Source of the DNA: Mugil cephalus
Lineage: Eukaryota > Chordata > Actinopteri > Mugiliformes > Mugilidae
Assembly (NCBI RefSeq): GCF_022458985.1
Contig: NC_061774.1
Span: 9,104,616-9,168,615 of the forward strand
DNA: 64,000 nt
Direction: 5' to 3'
This document shows, in pieces, positions 27,001 to 41,600 of the stretch; within the stretch, counting starts at the first letter, position 1, and every line of letters begins with the position of its first letter. The notes beneath the pieces are model-generated. The model ran no database searches. It was not told the DNA's origin and worked only from the letters and a program-made list of their open reading frames with translations. Both the position numbers and the translations under genes were made by a program.

Positions 27001-28027
27001 AATTTTAAAAACTGTGAAATTAGGAAAGTTGTAGTAGTGGGACATACACATGGCCCCTATTTTGTTTATGGGATGAACCATACTTCACAATACGTGCTGT
27101 AAAGAGCTATTTGTTCTTCCAAAAATTGGAAACGTAGACACTCGCCAGAGGATGTGTATCTGTGTGTTTGCTCTGGACTTTTAAAACTAGTCAAGCTCCA
27201 TGTCGTCTTCAAGAGAGGGTCGAGGCTTTTAATCCTGATTGGCAGCTAAATAAAATAAAATAATAATCCCATTTAGTTACAGTGTATAGGAAATATATGA
27301 AATACGTTTGTATTATTTTACATAACAAATCAAAAAAGCAGTATTTACCCATCATGTGACACTAAATAACGCATAACAGCAAAGTGAAAACATGTTTTTG
27401 ATATTGTTGTTTGCAAAATAAAGGTCTTTATGTCTATAAAAATAAGTTTCACACGCTCTTGTTTTTTGTTGCTGTTGTTTTTTTCTGCCAATTTATCTCC
27501 ATTAAAGATGCAGTGAAAAGTCTCTAAATATATAAACAAACCACTGCACTAAATATCTACTACACTGGGGCACAAGAATTCTGACTTTACTCAAATGTTT
27601 GATTTTTTTTTTTTTTTTTTTTTGCCAAGTTATGTTGATGATGTTGATTCTGAAGGTTAAAAACTATAATGTCAAAAGAAAATACACTACTAGCACTATG
27701 ATACGATAATGTGACATATCTGCACATATAGACTGGTTTTCTTTTTTTTATTTATAATAAACTCTGAATGTTTTACTGGAACAAAATATCTGAAATAATT
27801 CATCTTACAGTAGAGGAGTTTTTGGAGATAATTACACTTGTGCTATATAACTATAGGACCTAACTGATTAATATTGTACCCCCCACAATGGTTTCCATCA
27901 TTGTTTTCTTCCTTGTCACACTCGTCGCCTACATTAACCACAATGCAGCTCGTCCACTGTTTGGCCAGGGATGCTGTTGCGTTATGCTAGTAGTAGCAGC
28001 TAATGTAGCCGCTAGCCTCTAGCAGCG
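27001..28027. other. gdpd2-dlg3 spacer with dlg3 upstream promoter region
   Basis: AT-rich, with a T run near 27603-27623. No gene is recognised. The last 150 bases become richer in G and C and carry repeated TAGCAGC-type words just before the candidate first exon at 28028. Confidence 0.4.
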
Positions 28028-28052
28028 ATGAGAAGCAGGACACGAACCTCCG
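28028..28052 (+). CDS. dlg3: Candidate alternative first coding exon of dlg3
   Basis: An ATG followed by eight codons (MRSRTRTS plus one base) ends at a good donor, CCTCCG|GTAAGC. The leftover single base G is the same phase as the exon at 28798-28813. It could therefore splice to the L27 exon at 30316 and give MRSRTRTSDTERAV. No conserved peptide supports it; it may equally be chance or part of a 5' UTR exon. Confidence 0.3.
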
Positions 28053-28797
28053 GTAAGCTATTATTTAGCTTCTGGGTTTTTTAAAAAAAAAAAAAAAATC
28101 GTGTAGTCCTCGACTCCAGCGGACACCAAGTCACTGAGCTAGGTAGTTTATTGTTGAACTATTTCATCCCAGGAGCTAACCTGCTGGGTTTGGAAAATCA
28201 GCGTTTTCCCGGCACCGCCTTAACACACCACCAGATGGCGCACACCGCAAAAAAATGTGAAAAAGAAAGGCGTGTGATGAGAGGGGGGAAAAAAAGTTAA
28301 CCACGAAGCAACACACAGCTTTAATAACACACTGATCGTTACCGATAAAGTCATGCAAGGTTATCTGGAGGCGATTTCGTTTTTATTTATTTATGTTTTA
28401 ATAACCAATACTGGGGTTTGAGTGCGCCGATGAGGATGGGCCAAAGGGGCCTTATCCACGAAGGCGAGGCATGAGTGGGATGGGAGGAGGAACGTGCCAC
28501 TCTCTGGCTCGGTTTCGGCCAAAACTTCTGGAAAGTTGTCATGAAGTGAACTCTCCCCGCCTGTCACATCCTAACCTCCGTCGGTGGGTGTGGATCCGGC
28601 CGCTGACCGCCGCAAGCGACTCTTTGGCAGACTGGGAGTGTCCAGCGACGGGATTTAAAAACTCAACATCTCACTGGTTGGTTGAGAGGGAGCAGCCACA
28701 GTTGTGATAATTATCCGGGGCGATTTGCTGTTATTGTTTTTCTTCTAAACCCCTCCCAATAACTGCATTTTACATGACTTTTCGAGTTGGCCACACC

Positions 28798-29750
28798 ATG
28801 GTGCATAAATATGGTAAGTACCTGTGAACGCAGCGTCCTTCATCTCCCTCGTGCGTTATTTATTTATTTATTCGCTGTAAATCTCGGTTAAAAGTTAAAA
28901 AAAAAAAAAAGTTTTTAGGTTAATGCCAGCTCATTACTCCATCAAAGTTATTGCACGGCTTTTCTCTGGCCCACTAACCCCGGCTATAATCCCTTGAGTA
29001 ACGCAATCTTTTTTTTTTTTTTTTAGTCCTCAGGGAATGAAAAAGTTAAAATACTGCAACTTGACATTTCAACTTCCGGTCTGTAGTTTACAGTTTTACA
29101 GTTTATAGTCTGTTTTATCAGATTTCTGTGACAGAAATGTTCAGAATCAGGTAGGAAACTGTGAAGTAGTAGATTTACCTTCGTGGTGTGCATCATCTCT
29201 CAGTTATGTTCCTCTCCACCCACGGGTTCAACTACCAGCTGTACAGTCCTGTTAGAAGAGAAAAACACCTTTAATGTGCTCTGCAGGAAAATATGACAGA
29301 TACAAGTCATACTGCAGAGCGTTTGGTTATAATACTGTTATAAATCCTTATAATTTATACATGATGTGTTTTATTGATTCCTATGTTGTGTTCCTAACAG
29401 TGTGTCCACAACAAAAAATGCCCTGTAACTTCCGTCACAGCCTTTTATTTATGGGTGCTGCGTCAGAGGATTGTTTGAAATTACTTATGTTCTGCAGGTT
29501 TTTGAGGTGAAATCCGTAATTGATTAGTTTATTGTGTAGTTTTTGAAGGAGCGGTGGCAGAAATCAACTTGTTCCAGTCTCAAATGTGATTTTTTTTATT
29601 TTTTTTTCCTATACCTCTCGGCTTTTTAATATGTTTGGGAGATGATGTAAATATGTTACTGTTTTATTACATTTTATTGTTCGGGTGATTTGCCATAAAC
29701 ATTCATTGATTAGATGCAGCCCTAACCGATTCATTGTATTTGACTTGATC

Positions 29751-29810
<60 letters not shown>

Positions 29811-32800
29811 GCAGCATCACAAACAATAAACAGCCAGCTATAAAAAGAGTAACAGATATAATTAACAGTTACTTCAGAAATAATACCCACATTTACCAGT
29901 TAATTAGGCACATTAGTAAAAATGTAACAGTCCTGCACTGCATCGTGACTTCATGAAGGTTTTGATATTCAGTATTTGTTTAAAATAACTTAGATAGCTG
30001 TTGATCAGAGTGTGTTTCCATTTTGAAGGTTTGTAGAGCTGTTGAATTACATTTATTGTGTTGTACCGACACGTGTTTCTGTTATTTTGACATCCCCGTT
30101 GTAGTCAGTGGGCCAGGCTAAATAACAGAAACAAGACGATCACCATCCTCCTAAACGATCGCACAGTTCATTTATCGCCTTTCGGACTGTTATATTAGAA
30201 CACGTTCATTTTTACTGGCGTACCTAATGAACTGGCACGTGAGTTCGCTTTAATGCCAGATTACAAGAATGCCGCTTACGTTTGCTCTGAGACATGTATT
30301 CGTTTTGTGAGGCAGACACCGAGAGGGCAGTGGGGCTGCTCAGACAGTACCAGGCCAACCTGACCAGTCCAGAGGAGCAGGCCTTGAAGACCAGCGTGGG
30401 CAAAGTGTCTGCCATCCTGGGGAGCCAGTTGTTCCAAGCTCTTCTTGGTAAGAACTTGTTTTGAGGAAGGCAGTCTTTCAAAACTCTGACTTCTAGTTTA
30501 GATTACATCAGACTTTCCTCAGGGTGAACTTTCTACACAACTTTTCCTGTTCACATGACTCGATCTTTTTGCTGTGCCGTAGGAACATGAGTCGTTCGTT
30601 TGGTGTGGCTCGTACAGTTTGGCTTGTTGTGCGATTGGCTGCGGGCAGACGGAGAATGTGGACTGGGTCAGGTTGTATTAATTTGTATGGGAAGTTAACT
30701 GGGTCTAAATGTTTCCCAATTAAATCTTATGAAAGAAGCCTTTCAGTTCACCTCACAAAGGTTTGCTGTATGTCCCTCTCTGTACCCTACTCAGATTGTA
30801 ATGAAATCTCATCAACGCTGTACACAACACAGTCTATCTATAGACGGAGATGTTATAAACTCAGACTTGTCACACTGTTAAAGTACAAAGAAGTCTCTTG
30901 TACCGTATGCTCCATAAACCTATGTCAACATGATCACTGGTCAGAGTCGTTACCTACTCACTCTGCTGCTGACTTGACTAATATTGCTAACGTTGACAGA
31001 GTCCCGTAGTGCGCAGAGTTTCTGCTGCGCCTCATCTGAAGAGCCACTATTATTAGCTACACCAGCTACACCTCCATGACGGGCTTGGTGTTTTGGAAAA
31101 GAGCTCAGAGGAGCCAGTGTTAAATTGTGTTCCTTTTTAGGGCCGATAAAGCACATTACTTCGGTTTAACCCATGGTTGAGTGGTTTTTCTAATTACCAC
31201 AGTCATGTTATAATGATGCTCGCCTTCGGGTCTGCTATGGCTTCTGCTGACCCACTGCTGCTTCGTTGCTGGGATTCTGTGTGGGGAGGGGGGGGGTCCA
31301 CCATACACTGTGACAGTTTTTACTAGTGATATTTACTGAGGGGAGTTTAAAGTTTAATTTCTTGTGCAGGGTTTAAGATCTGTTGCTTTTTTTGCTTTTT
31401 GTCAGAGGCCAGGAACTCGTCTGTGGCACTAATTCGCTGTTGTGCGTCATTCAAAGTTCAGATTTCATGATCAAAACGGGCGGGATATTACTCATGTATC
31501 TCATATGCTGAAAAATGATTCACGACTACACGTACACCGCCACGTCATGAATGTCTAAGGCAGGGCTCTTCAGTGTTTTTCAAATCAGGGACGCCCAAAA
31601 AAATAAAACAACGTGATCCATTTTGGTCCTCAGTAGCGAGTAGCACTGTTAGCATCTCTTCTGCTAATATTGCAGCGTGCGTCTGGGATTTCATCTGGGG
31701 ACTGGATAGGCTCTCGGCCAATTGCGGGGAACCTGACAGAGTCAGCGTGAGACATGCTGCCTCATGATTAGCTCAGCAGCGACAGGGGTGGGGCCTATTG
31801 TGTACAGGAGGCCTAGATTGACAGGTCTAGAGTGGCGCTCCGTGTGAAACGGTGCGCTCTTGAGACGGCTCCTCTATCTCTGTGAAGTGCTGATTGCAAG
31901 ATAACGTCTTCTGCAGATGATGAACATGGTACACATTATATCTGCTAAATAATATCACGTTAACCTCATTATTGTTAGTTTATAGCAGAGCTTTGCCTAA
32001 GGACTGCTTCCCAGAGCTGCTAGCTTGCTGTAGATTCTCCATCTTAGCATTTCAATTACCTTCATTCTTAATCTTATTGCAGGTGGATTTTCCTTTTTGC
32101 ATCTATACAGAGCCTTCATTGTTACATACTACCAATTTAGTCAGTGTGTTTTTCCTCCATGACACAGGTTTTAACCTCAGGGTGATTAAGAATCAGCTGT
32201 GCAAAAGTGACCTTGAGCAAAGTACCGGTCCTCCAGGAGCCTTTTAATGTTTATATGTCACCAGACGGGGTAAAGACATTAAAAACCAGAGTCCCGTCCC
32301 ATTTCTCTAGGCATTAGTGGCACTAATGTGATATACTGAGACAGTGTTTTTAGGAATACCTTCAGCTTTGCACAGTTTTAATCTAGGGTCTAATGACATC
32401 AGGTGTAATATGTTATTTATTGACGTGAGGTAGACTCGGAGAGGATTAGCTTTCCAAATCAGGATTCCAAACATTCCTCACAAAGAATGTTCGATCAGGA
32501 CAGAGCCCGAGGCCGACAGGAAAATAAATCGCTCTTGGCTGACATGCCGGTGCTCTTCCACAACTTTCCCAGATCGCTGGATCATCCCACACAGTGTACG
32601 AGGCCGGTGGAAAAAGAAAAAGAGGCCTGTGATGGTTGTGTCTGAGGTGAAGGGATTCTGAGGCTTCACCCCTCATTGAACATGTGGTTCTCATCAGGAA
32701 AGGCAGAGAGGAGGAGGAGTAACCGGTCCACGGCACTTATAGGAATACAGTCCAATATAAACATTACTCATCCTCTTATCTGCTCCCTTTGTGTTTGCCT

Positions 32801-35580
32801 TCACATGCTCAGGGCCTTGTGAACTGGTTCTGTTTGAACCGTTCTACGATGTGTTCATCACTGTGGTTGTGATACAATAGGTTGAAAAGCGGAGAGCTTT
32901 TTGAGCAGAGCAGGTACTGTTGTAAACCCTTTGTGTTCAGATGAGAACTTACAAAATGAGAGAGTTTTTTTTATTATTATTAAAACAGCAAAAACAATCT
33001 GAATACAGTGATCTGCAAACAGTACAAGGAAGTATTTGTCTTTAAAAGATCTTTTTAACTTTGATACACTGTGGAAAGTAAAGAGATGTTTGATACAGTG
33101 TGGGAAGGTTCAGCTCTGGCCACTTGATTGGATGTGCATGGTTGCACAGTCACGAACAAAGGTTGCCTCAACTCTGCATCCATCCCTTTTGTTCCAGTAT
33201 ACAAACATGCAGTGGAAGGCATGTAGGGGGGGTATGCTTGCTGGGAGTTGGGACATGCATGCAGACAGACACATGTTAAATTACAGAGTCCCTAAATGCC
33301 AGGGGTAAATGTTATTGAGGCAGGGACAAGGGGGTGAATTGTTTGCCCCGCCTTGAATTTGTGACCTAGTTTTCCGTCACCGTTGTTCCAGTGAGTTGCT
33401 CATCACCATGTAAAGAACCAGGGGCACATTCCTTTTTTTGCATGATTCACCCCGAGCCGTACAGACTGATGACTTCGGTCCGATTGAATAGGTACATGAC
33501 AAAGAGATGAGGCCTTTTAACGCACCGATCCTGCATGCAGAGTTCTGTGGGACTGGGAGAAGGCGCCGGAAAGCCCCTATGACTGTGACAAAAAGGCTCA
33601 GAGCTCCGACCGGGCCATCCCAAAATAGTCCCAACTTCAAAAAGAGATCCGGAATAAGTCTTGCGAAAGAGACTTCTGGCTTGGATTATGTATTCTGTTT
33701 CGTCTCCAGGAATGCATGTGGTCTTTGAGGGTTGGAACAGTTAATGCAGAATTTTTGGAAAGTCACAGATGTAAAATAGAAGGAAACAACCCTGTACTTT
33801 GTGTGCCTGTGAATCTTGATCTCAGAGCGCTTGAAAACGTGATTGAGCACCTTTCTCTGTCTTGTTACCTCTGCCAGGAATAGATGAACGACGTAATTAG
33901 AAGTGTTAGCTGTGTGAAAGTAAGCCAGGTGTCCAAGATGCAGCTGAAGAGCACACCCTGCAAACTCAACAGATGCACTTTTATCTCCAACACTAATTTA
34001 TTTTTTTATTTTTTAAGTACAGTGGGTCAAATGGTCTAAGGTACAGTGCTGTATACAGGGCAGCCACTAAATGAAATCAAAATATTTCAAACAACTGCAG
34101 TTCTCTTGGGTACTCTTTGGCACATTTTGAAGGTACTTAGCATCTTTAAAAACATCCCACAACTCTTCTAGGGATTGTCTGTCTCTTTATGTCATCTCAG
34201 ACTGACTGGAGTCTGATCAGGGTTTTCTAGGGGTCATACCATCTGTTGCAGGACTCCTTGTTCTTCTTGTCGCTAAAGACAGCTCTTTACAACTTCCAGC
34301 CCTTTGTTTTAGTTATAGGGCTGACATAAAACAACTCGGAGGAATAAAGGCTGACAGTGGCGTCACATCGCTTGTGTCTGGGCAAAACACTTGCATTTGA
34401 ACACACCGTCAAAACTACAGCTAACACCCGACTACCACATGCTCTCTGTGGCAAGAAATAGCACTCCAAACCAGCAGATGGCAGTGGTGTACATTTGTCA
34501 TTGAAAAGAGGAAAGTGGAACAGCTAGGTATACAAACATTTTTTTTTCATTTCACATGGCCACATCATTGCAGAAACACTTGTTCGGATGAGCTGAAGAT
34601 AAAAAATTTGAAAAGACTGTGTGTGCCCTCTTGCTTTTGTCATTTGTTTGTCACTTCTGATCCTCCCCTCGTTCACTGATTCACTCAGCTATACAGCTAG
34701 TTAGGGTGCTCTCTCTCACCGATTGGTTCAGCCACCGATTCAACAGGCTCAATAGGCCGGAAATCCATAGACACAGGATTTGGGCAGACAAAGTGCAAAA
34801 AGGCAGGGGACGACAGCTGATTGTTGGTTTTTACAGTGTTGTCAGCTTCAATCACAGTCAATTTTAGCTTTGGGTAAATCACTATAAACACCTACATGAC
34901 CAGCACCAGATGGTATGTAGGTAACATTACTTACTAGCTGGTAAATACAGTGGAGGATTCATAAAAATACAAACAAAGAGACACAAGTGTTCTTAAACTA
35001 GAGCTAAAATGTGAACTAAGATGCTTTCGGTGACTAGACCCATAATTTAAGATGAGCGGCTCCCTTGTAAATAGGAAAACTGTTCGCTAACAGTTATGTA
35101 ATACCTTCTTTGTTAGGATTTATTTTAGTGTTGTGTTAACAGCGTGTCCTGCAGCCAGTGGAAGATAATTAATTTATGCAGGTTTCAGGTTTCAGAAGAA
35201 AGGACATGATCCAAAGGAAACATATTTTGACAGGATTCCAATATTACAGAACTGCGAATGCCTTCGCTGGCAGTTAGACTTCATTCCAGTGGTGAACTGC
35301 CACTGAATAGATTTATGTACTATTGTGGGTATTTTGGTGCATGTGTGTGTCTGTACGTCTGTAAATGCAGATAGGCCTCCAGTGAGTGTGTCTGTCTGCA
35401 TGTATATAGGAGTTTGAGGCTGCTCTTTAGTCAGCTGGTCAATAAACTCCTCTACCCACACATGGCTCCACTCCTCCACATTCAGACACAGTGATGAGTC
35501 ACATGCTCCATTCTTACACTTTTGTTCTCACAGTGTCTTGTTGGGACATACTGACTCTTATCGCTCTGTCTCTCTCGCTG

Positions 35581-35613
<33 letters not shown>

Positions 35614-38600
35614 GAAAGCAGAACTTTTGTTTCAGTCTCTGTTTCAACCAAGAAGCACACTATCACGTAGCAAACACCTCAGATGTGGAGCCTATCTTTT
35701 CCTGACAGTGAGCTGTGGAAAGTTGATGAACTCCTCGACAACCTCTTTATGTCAACTCTGCAGGAAGCAGGCCTGCGTTTGACATCAGCAGAGTTGTCCC
35801 GGTGCATCCTCTTCAAATGGCTGCCACTCAGTAGGTGACCGGAGGAGATGGGGCAAGAGGCGACGAGTGGAGAAGACTTTAGAAGAAGAGAGGAGGTGTT
35901 GAGGAGTAGTCTGAGATGTAGATTTGTAACTACTTTGAGAAAGAATGACAGGTGTTTGATCACCCTTTTACAGGCACAGCACGTTACCACACAAAAGACA
36001 GTTTTCCCTGCCATCTTGTTGTCTGGGAAAACATCTGTTGTCATTTCAATTTAAGATGCTGTTGAAGATATTTGCCATGCTGGTGGTTTGTGTCCCTAGG
36101 AATGACAACACAGATCAACCAGTTGGTCATTTTTGGACTGACTGTGTGGGAATATTTGAATGTTCATCCCAAGAGTTTTCCTCACATTGTTGCCAGCAGC
36201 TCAACTTTTATATGATGCGTTGCCATGGAATTCAGTATGATCATTGGTATTCTTATCAGGGCTTGGATCTGTGTAACTCTAAAACTGGGCAAAATGCCTA
36301 AATGCATTGAATTGCAGCCGTGTGATTGGCTGATTAGCTATTTGTGTTAACAAGCGATTGAACAGGTGTACCTAATAAAGTGGCCAGTGAGTTTATGTTT
36401 TTGGCCTTTTGTGCCTTCATTAAATAGTCATCAGTGAATAGAGACAGGTATCAGTGGTGCAAAAGCGAGGGGATGACACACAACAAGGGGCGGTGAGGAC
36501 TATAGCCTCACACTTCATGGGTCACCTGCTGTACCCAAAGAACAGGGCTGTCCCACCTTCTGATTTTCAACCTAGATCAGTACCTTCCTTTTTGCATCAT
36601 GCTGTGATCATCATTATCGTCATTAACATGAAGGTCTGTTGAGAGAGAGCCTCAAGTGGTCACTAGAGGAACTGCAATTTTGTTCACTTGAGCCCAGTAG
36701 GTTTCTGCTTCATCTAAAACCTGTCTTATACTCTGGTGTGTGACCCAACGAATGTTGCCATCAGTGCCATTCAGCTCATGACAACACACACTACAGCACT
36801 CAGATCTGTTCATGTGTGAACTGACCACTAGTCAATTAGGGGGCAGTGTTTCCATGCACGTGTAGCTCCGAAAACGGAGCTTCAGAGCAACAAAACGGGG
36901 AATGATCCACTTTGTACTCAATCTGTGATTGTAATGACGATGAAGAAAAAGAGTAGGGAAATGTTTTTTTTTGTTGTTTTTTTGTTAGTGACAATGTTCA
37001 GTGTGTGTGAAATATTATGATGTGTTCCTCAGGTACAGACTTGAGCTATATAGTTCAGCAAGAAGATAAGAAGAGCGCTTTCAAACATGAGACATAACTT
37101 TCCTTGTAAACAGGCAACTTCCACCCCCACATTTTTATCTGTGCCGTCACTGTGGAAAACCCAGTGTGCAACTGATTGATCAGTGGTGTATTTGTTTTAC
37201 ACACTGACTTATTTAGAAGGCTGAACGATTAAAAACAAAAAAAACAAACATGACAAGTGAAAGAATGCTCACAGATAATGTTTGTAATATTCCACGTGAA
37301 ATAATGAGTGAACAAAGAATAGCTCAATATAGTTGTTGTTTTTTTTTTTTTTCTCACAGATATTCAAGAGTGTTACGAGGTGACCTTGCAACTGAACGCA
37401 GAACAAACTGTTGTGAAAGAAGACAGCAGGCAGGATGCGTGGGAGGTAATTTTCTTGCTTCACGTTATAGATTGGAAAAAATATGCTTAATGTTTACGTT
37501 GCATCCGGTGTCACACGTGCTATGTCGCGTGCTGCGCTATTTACTTGGTAGCCGACACACAAGATGTCATAACCTGTGTCCCTTCTCGCTCCTCCATAAA
37601 TAACATGTCATGCCTCTGGTTATGGCGGCCATAACTCCAACCTGGTGTGTGAGTGTCAGACGGAGAGTTTGTTGGAGGGAGGCACACACGGGCGGAGGGA
37701 GAAGAGGAAATTAGACGGAGTCAAAAGAGCGTTGATTACCATTTGCTCATCAGTCGGCTGCTCTCATGAAGTCAGCCAGTCCTTTCATTATAATAAGTGT
37801 TTGTAGTCTCATGGTTATTTAGAACATTTTTAGTGTAGGACGCAGAAAGACACAACTGTACTGAAAGGATAGAAAGTACATCCTGTGTTGGCCTTGAGTA
37901 TTATTTGAACCTTGAGGAAGGTCCTGTCTGTATGTTATAGCTCCTAAAATATCCATAATTCCATGCACTCAGGATAAATATGGACATTTGTTGTTGTCAC
38001 TGATCCCCTTAGCCTTTGTATATTGGACAGGAACCCTTTTCTTTATATAAGTCATGTGCTTTATTGTTGCCGTATAACTTTCCTCGAGCTATGCCAAAAT
38101 GTTAATGAAATTGATCTTTGGCTGACTCTTATAACCCATTAACTGAATGATCTCGGGTCTGTTTTTAGCAGAGATTAGAAAAATGCTGTTGCTTCTGCAT
38201 AATAAGTATGTGTATGTCTGGATGTATCACTCACCGCGGTGCAGCTCTGGTCTCCGTGTAGCACACGGCGTCCCAGATGAAAAACGTGATTTAAATTTCA
38301 CTGCAACATTTTTCAAATGTAATTATAAAAACTGAATTAAATTCACAATGGCTAGCTTTGAACCCTTTGACAGATCTCAACGAAGGTTTCCATCAAATGA
38401 AAAGCAGCCGGACATTTTCTAAAGGTTTTGGTTGTGTGTTATTATCCAGAAAGGAACAACGATAATGTTCCTGGTTAAGAAAAATATGTAGTTTGTATTA
38501 CTATTTAGAGCAGGGGTCTTTCAGGCCAACGACCCCAAACTTATGGAAAGATTAAGTAGGGACCCCCTACATACTATATGTGTTCTATATCTAACTCGGT

Positions 38601-41600
38601 CTTTAGCTATTTATAAATATACATTATTATCATTTTGCATTCAATATCAAGCTATTCAGATATTAATTATTTCAAAAATGTGCAGCAGTAGGGTTTACCG
38701 TACAACTGCACTAAAAATAAACATACTTAATGTCATGCACTGTTAGCTTCTCTTCTGCTAATATTGCAGCGTGTGCCTGGGATTTTATCTGGGCACTGAA
38801 TAGGCTCTCAGCCAATTGTGGGGAACCTGACCTGGCAACTTAATCAAGCTATGCTCAAAGTTCGACTTCCTAAGCGCAGAATGCAGCGGAGAAAATCGAA
38901 TAACTGACGAGAACATGTCCTCCTCCTCCTCCTCCTCCACACTAGGTGGCGATATGTGTCTTTTCAGTGGGATAATACCACATTAACAAGGCCCGCTTTC
39001 TGGTTAACCTATTATGTCATATAATAAACTAGTCGTTCATGCGGCAGACCGGCATTTCAAATAACAGTACATTTTTTTTAATCTCGTACATAATGTGTGC
39101 GCTACATATGGTAAAGAGAAGATGGCGCTATCCCTCAGATGGTTCTTCTACCGGCTCCGTTTACCTTCTTCTTCTGCCATCAACTCGTTTCGATGTTTTT
39201 GTTCCGAGGTCACACACCAGTGCATTGGTTGTTGAGCATGCTCACACGGTTTGTCCTGTTGTAGTCCGAAGTGTATACAAGCTGGAGAAAAGCGAATTCC
39301 AAACGCTTTATTTGGGTGTCTTAATCGGATAATGACAACTTATTTTAGTTGGAGTAACGTGTTTACATGCACTTATGTCGTCCAGCTAGAGTCCAATTAA
39401 GGCAATACTTAGTTTTTTTCATGTGCATGTAAACATACTGAATTTGTTATATGCGGCCTCGTGATTGGCTCAGCAGCGATAGGGGCGGGGCCTACTGTGT
39501 ACGGGAGGTTGTGATTGACAGATGTTGAGACAGCTCCTGTATCACTGAATGAGTCAAGCGCTGAAAGATGACGTCTTCTGCCTCCATTTATCCCTTTAAT
39601 AAAATATGTTAATGTGTATTTAAAGAAATTTTAATTTGTGGGGGAAAACGTAGGTAAAAAAAAAAAAAAGAAATGCCGAAAAATGTCTAATCAACCAAAC
39701 ATTTTGCAACCTTTCCTGCGCAGTACCTCTGCGGACCTCCTAAGGGCTGCGGACCCCCTGTTTCTTGATATTATATCAGGAGCTATTTTCAGATCTGGTG
39801 TGCTACACAAATCCAAATGATTATTTACCTAACCTTTAGAATATTAGAGACATGTGTTGAAAAACAACCCTTTACAATCATCTACAAAATCCCTCAGAGG
39901 TGAACAGAGCAAACTAGCAGTTGGTTTCAAAGGTTTTTTTTCAGATTTAATGTCTCACAAAAGCTTGTAGGGTACAGAAATGTGTGGAGAGATGCCCAGA
40001 ATGCTGATTACGTATTTAAAAACATTTAGTTATGCAAGAAGCTACCTGTGTGTACTAAAAATAAAATCAAATCTTGGAGTAATGGAAGGTGGGGACAAAG
40101 CTGGATGGCCAGCGTCGTGACATTTATGGTTTGGACTGAAAATATTGGACGGGTTCCCATGGAAATTAGTACGGGCATTAGTGTTCAGCTCAAGATGAGT
40201 TGTAATAATTTTGGCAATCTTCTGGCTTTTTATTTGCCATCAATCCAGCGCTGGGGTTGTGTATAAAGGTGGGTGAATCCTCTTAAACATCACCCATATA
40301 TTTCCTGAAAAGTGGTTTTAAAGCTCAGCGAGGTGGCTCCAGCTGTCACCATCTTGGCATTGCCTGTCTTGACTTTATAGTTTACGGCAGAGGAAGAGAA
40401 AGCCGGTCCATTGTTGTGAAAGTTCTCGGGTTAGAGGAGGCGCTGTCACCTCTCCCTTGTTTTGACAGGGACCAGAGGGGGAGAAAAAAAAAGGCAAAGG
40501 TGAGACAGAAATTACACAATTCAATCCTCACATGAGATGAGAACTTTCAATCTAACATTATTCCTTTATGCTTAGCAGCCCCTCCCTTTAGTCAATCACT
40601 TAATGTCAACGTGTTGTTGGAAGTCTGAACTGGATTATGTACAGTCAGCTGAACAGGGGGACTGCAATAAACTTGTCATTTACAGTGCTTGACAGTATTA
40701 AATGGATGCTGGAGCGCAGGAGACAGTTTGTCCGCTTTACGGCTACACATCAACATACCACAGCTCTTATTTTAAACAGAAAACGCATTCGCAAACGTGT
40801 GTGAAAAGACAGCCCTGACTGGGGCAAGGTTTCTAAATAAATCATTCAAATTGATTTTGAATTGAATCTTTTTTAACAGTTTTAATGCCATATTTATTAG
40901 ACTGTTACAATATTTTTTGTTTGCTGTTGAATAGATAGTGTTGGGGTCTGTTAGGGCGAGTTTGCATTCAAGCTTCTTGTTGCAGAAGCTTCGAATTTCT
41001 ACCAGTTATCCGCTACTTTTAGCCTTTTGAACCATGTATTCATTAAGTCACTGTAACTATTTTTACAGTTTATCCATAACTCATAATAACCTGTTTCAAC
41101 AATCTTAATATTTCTAGCAACAATCCCTTTTTAAAGATCTCACCAGACTACTCCCCAGTCCTTCCATCACTTCTAAAGTGCAGCTCATTGCGGTGCCATG
41201 TGTTCAGAATGTGTTGCTCACGCTGTGGAGCACCTAAACCATAAACGGTGGCTTGAAGTTTATTCTTTCATCCAAAGCGCCTCTTCATGCATTCTGTGAT
41301 CCGCCCTGTTTAGCTTCTAATTCAGTGCAGCACGGCTCCTGGTCCTTCCCCCATCCCTCGCTCTCTGGACCCCAGCTGTTTGTGGGACCTGGGCACTGTG
41401 CTGGAAAAAAGAGAGGGAAGCTGATGGAAGGATGCAGCAGTCATAGTGGGAAGTTTGAGAGAGAGGGAGAGAGAGAGCGCTGCTTAATGGACACCCAGTG
41501 AGGTGCTTATCAGTATTCTAGCCATGCTGTCACCTGAGTGGAGGATGGTGGGGAAACTAAATGAGTCTGCAAATTCCCTGATTTGGTGCAGAGTAGCAGG

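Larger units (their letters stand above)
28814..30315 (+). other. dlg3 L27 intron 1
   Basis: Contains a poly(A)-like run at about 28897-28910, a T run near 29010-29025, a GATA microsatellite and a hAT-like element. The acceptor GTGAGGCAG before 30316 is preceded by a rather poor polypyrimidine tract. No further exon is recognised. Confidence 0.6.
30448..37359 (+). other. dlg3 L27 intron 2
   Basis: A 6.9-kb intron without recognised coding exons. It holds a hAT-like copy (31561), a repeat end at about 36300-36392, a CT/CA microsatellite near 35577-35614, and a T run before the acceptor at 37358-37359. Open frames at 30524-31009 and 32446-32736 show no family signature. Confidence 0.6.

Noticed and set aside
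30524-31009. 161-codon open frame, plus strand
   Set aside because: It is in a dlg3 intron just after the L27 exon; the product has no recognisable family features.
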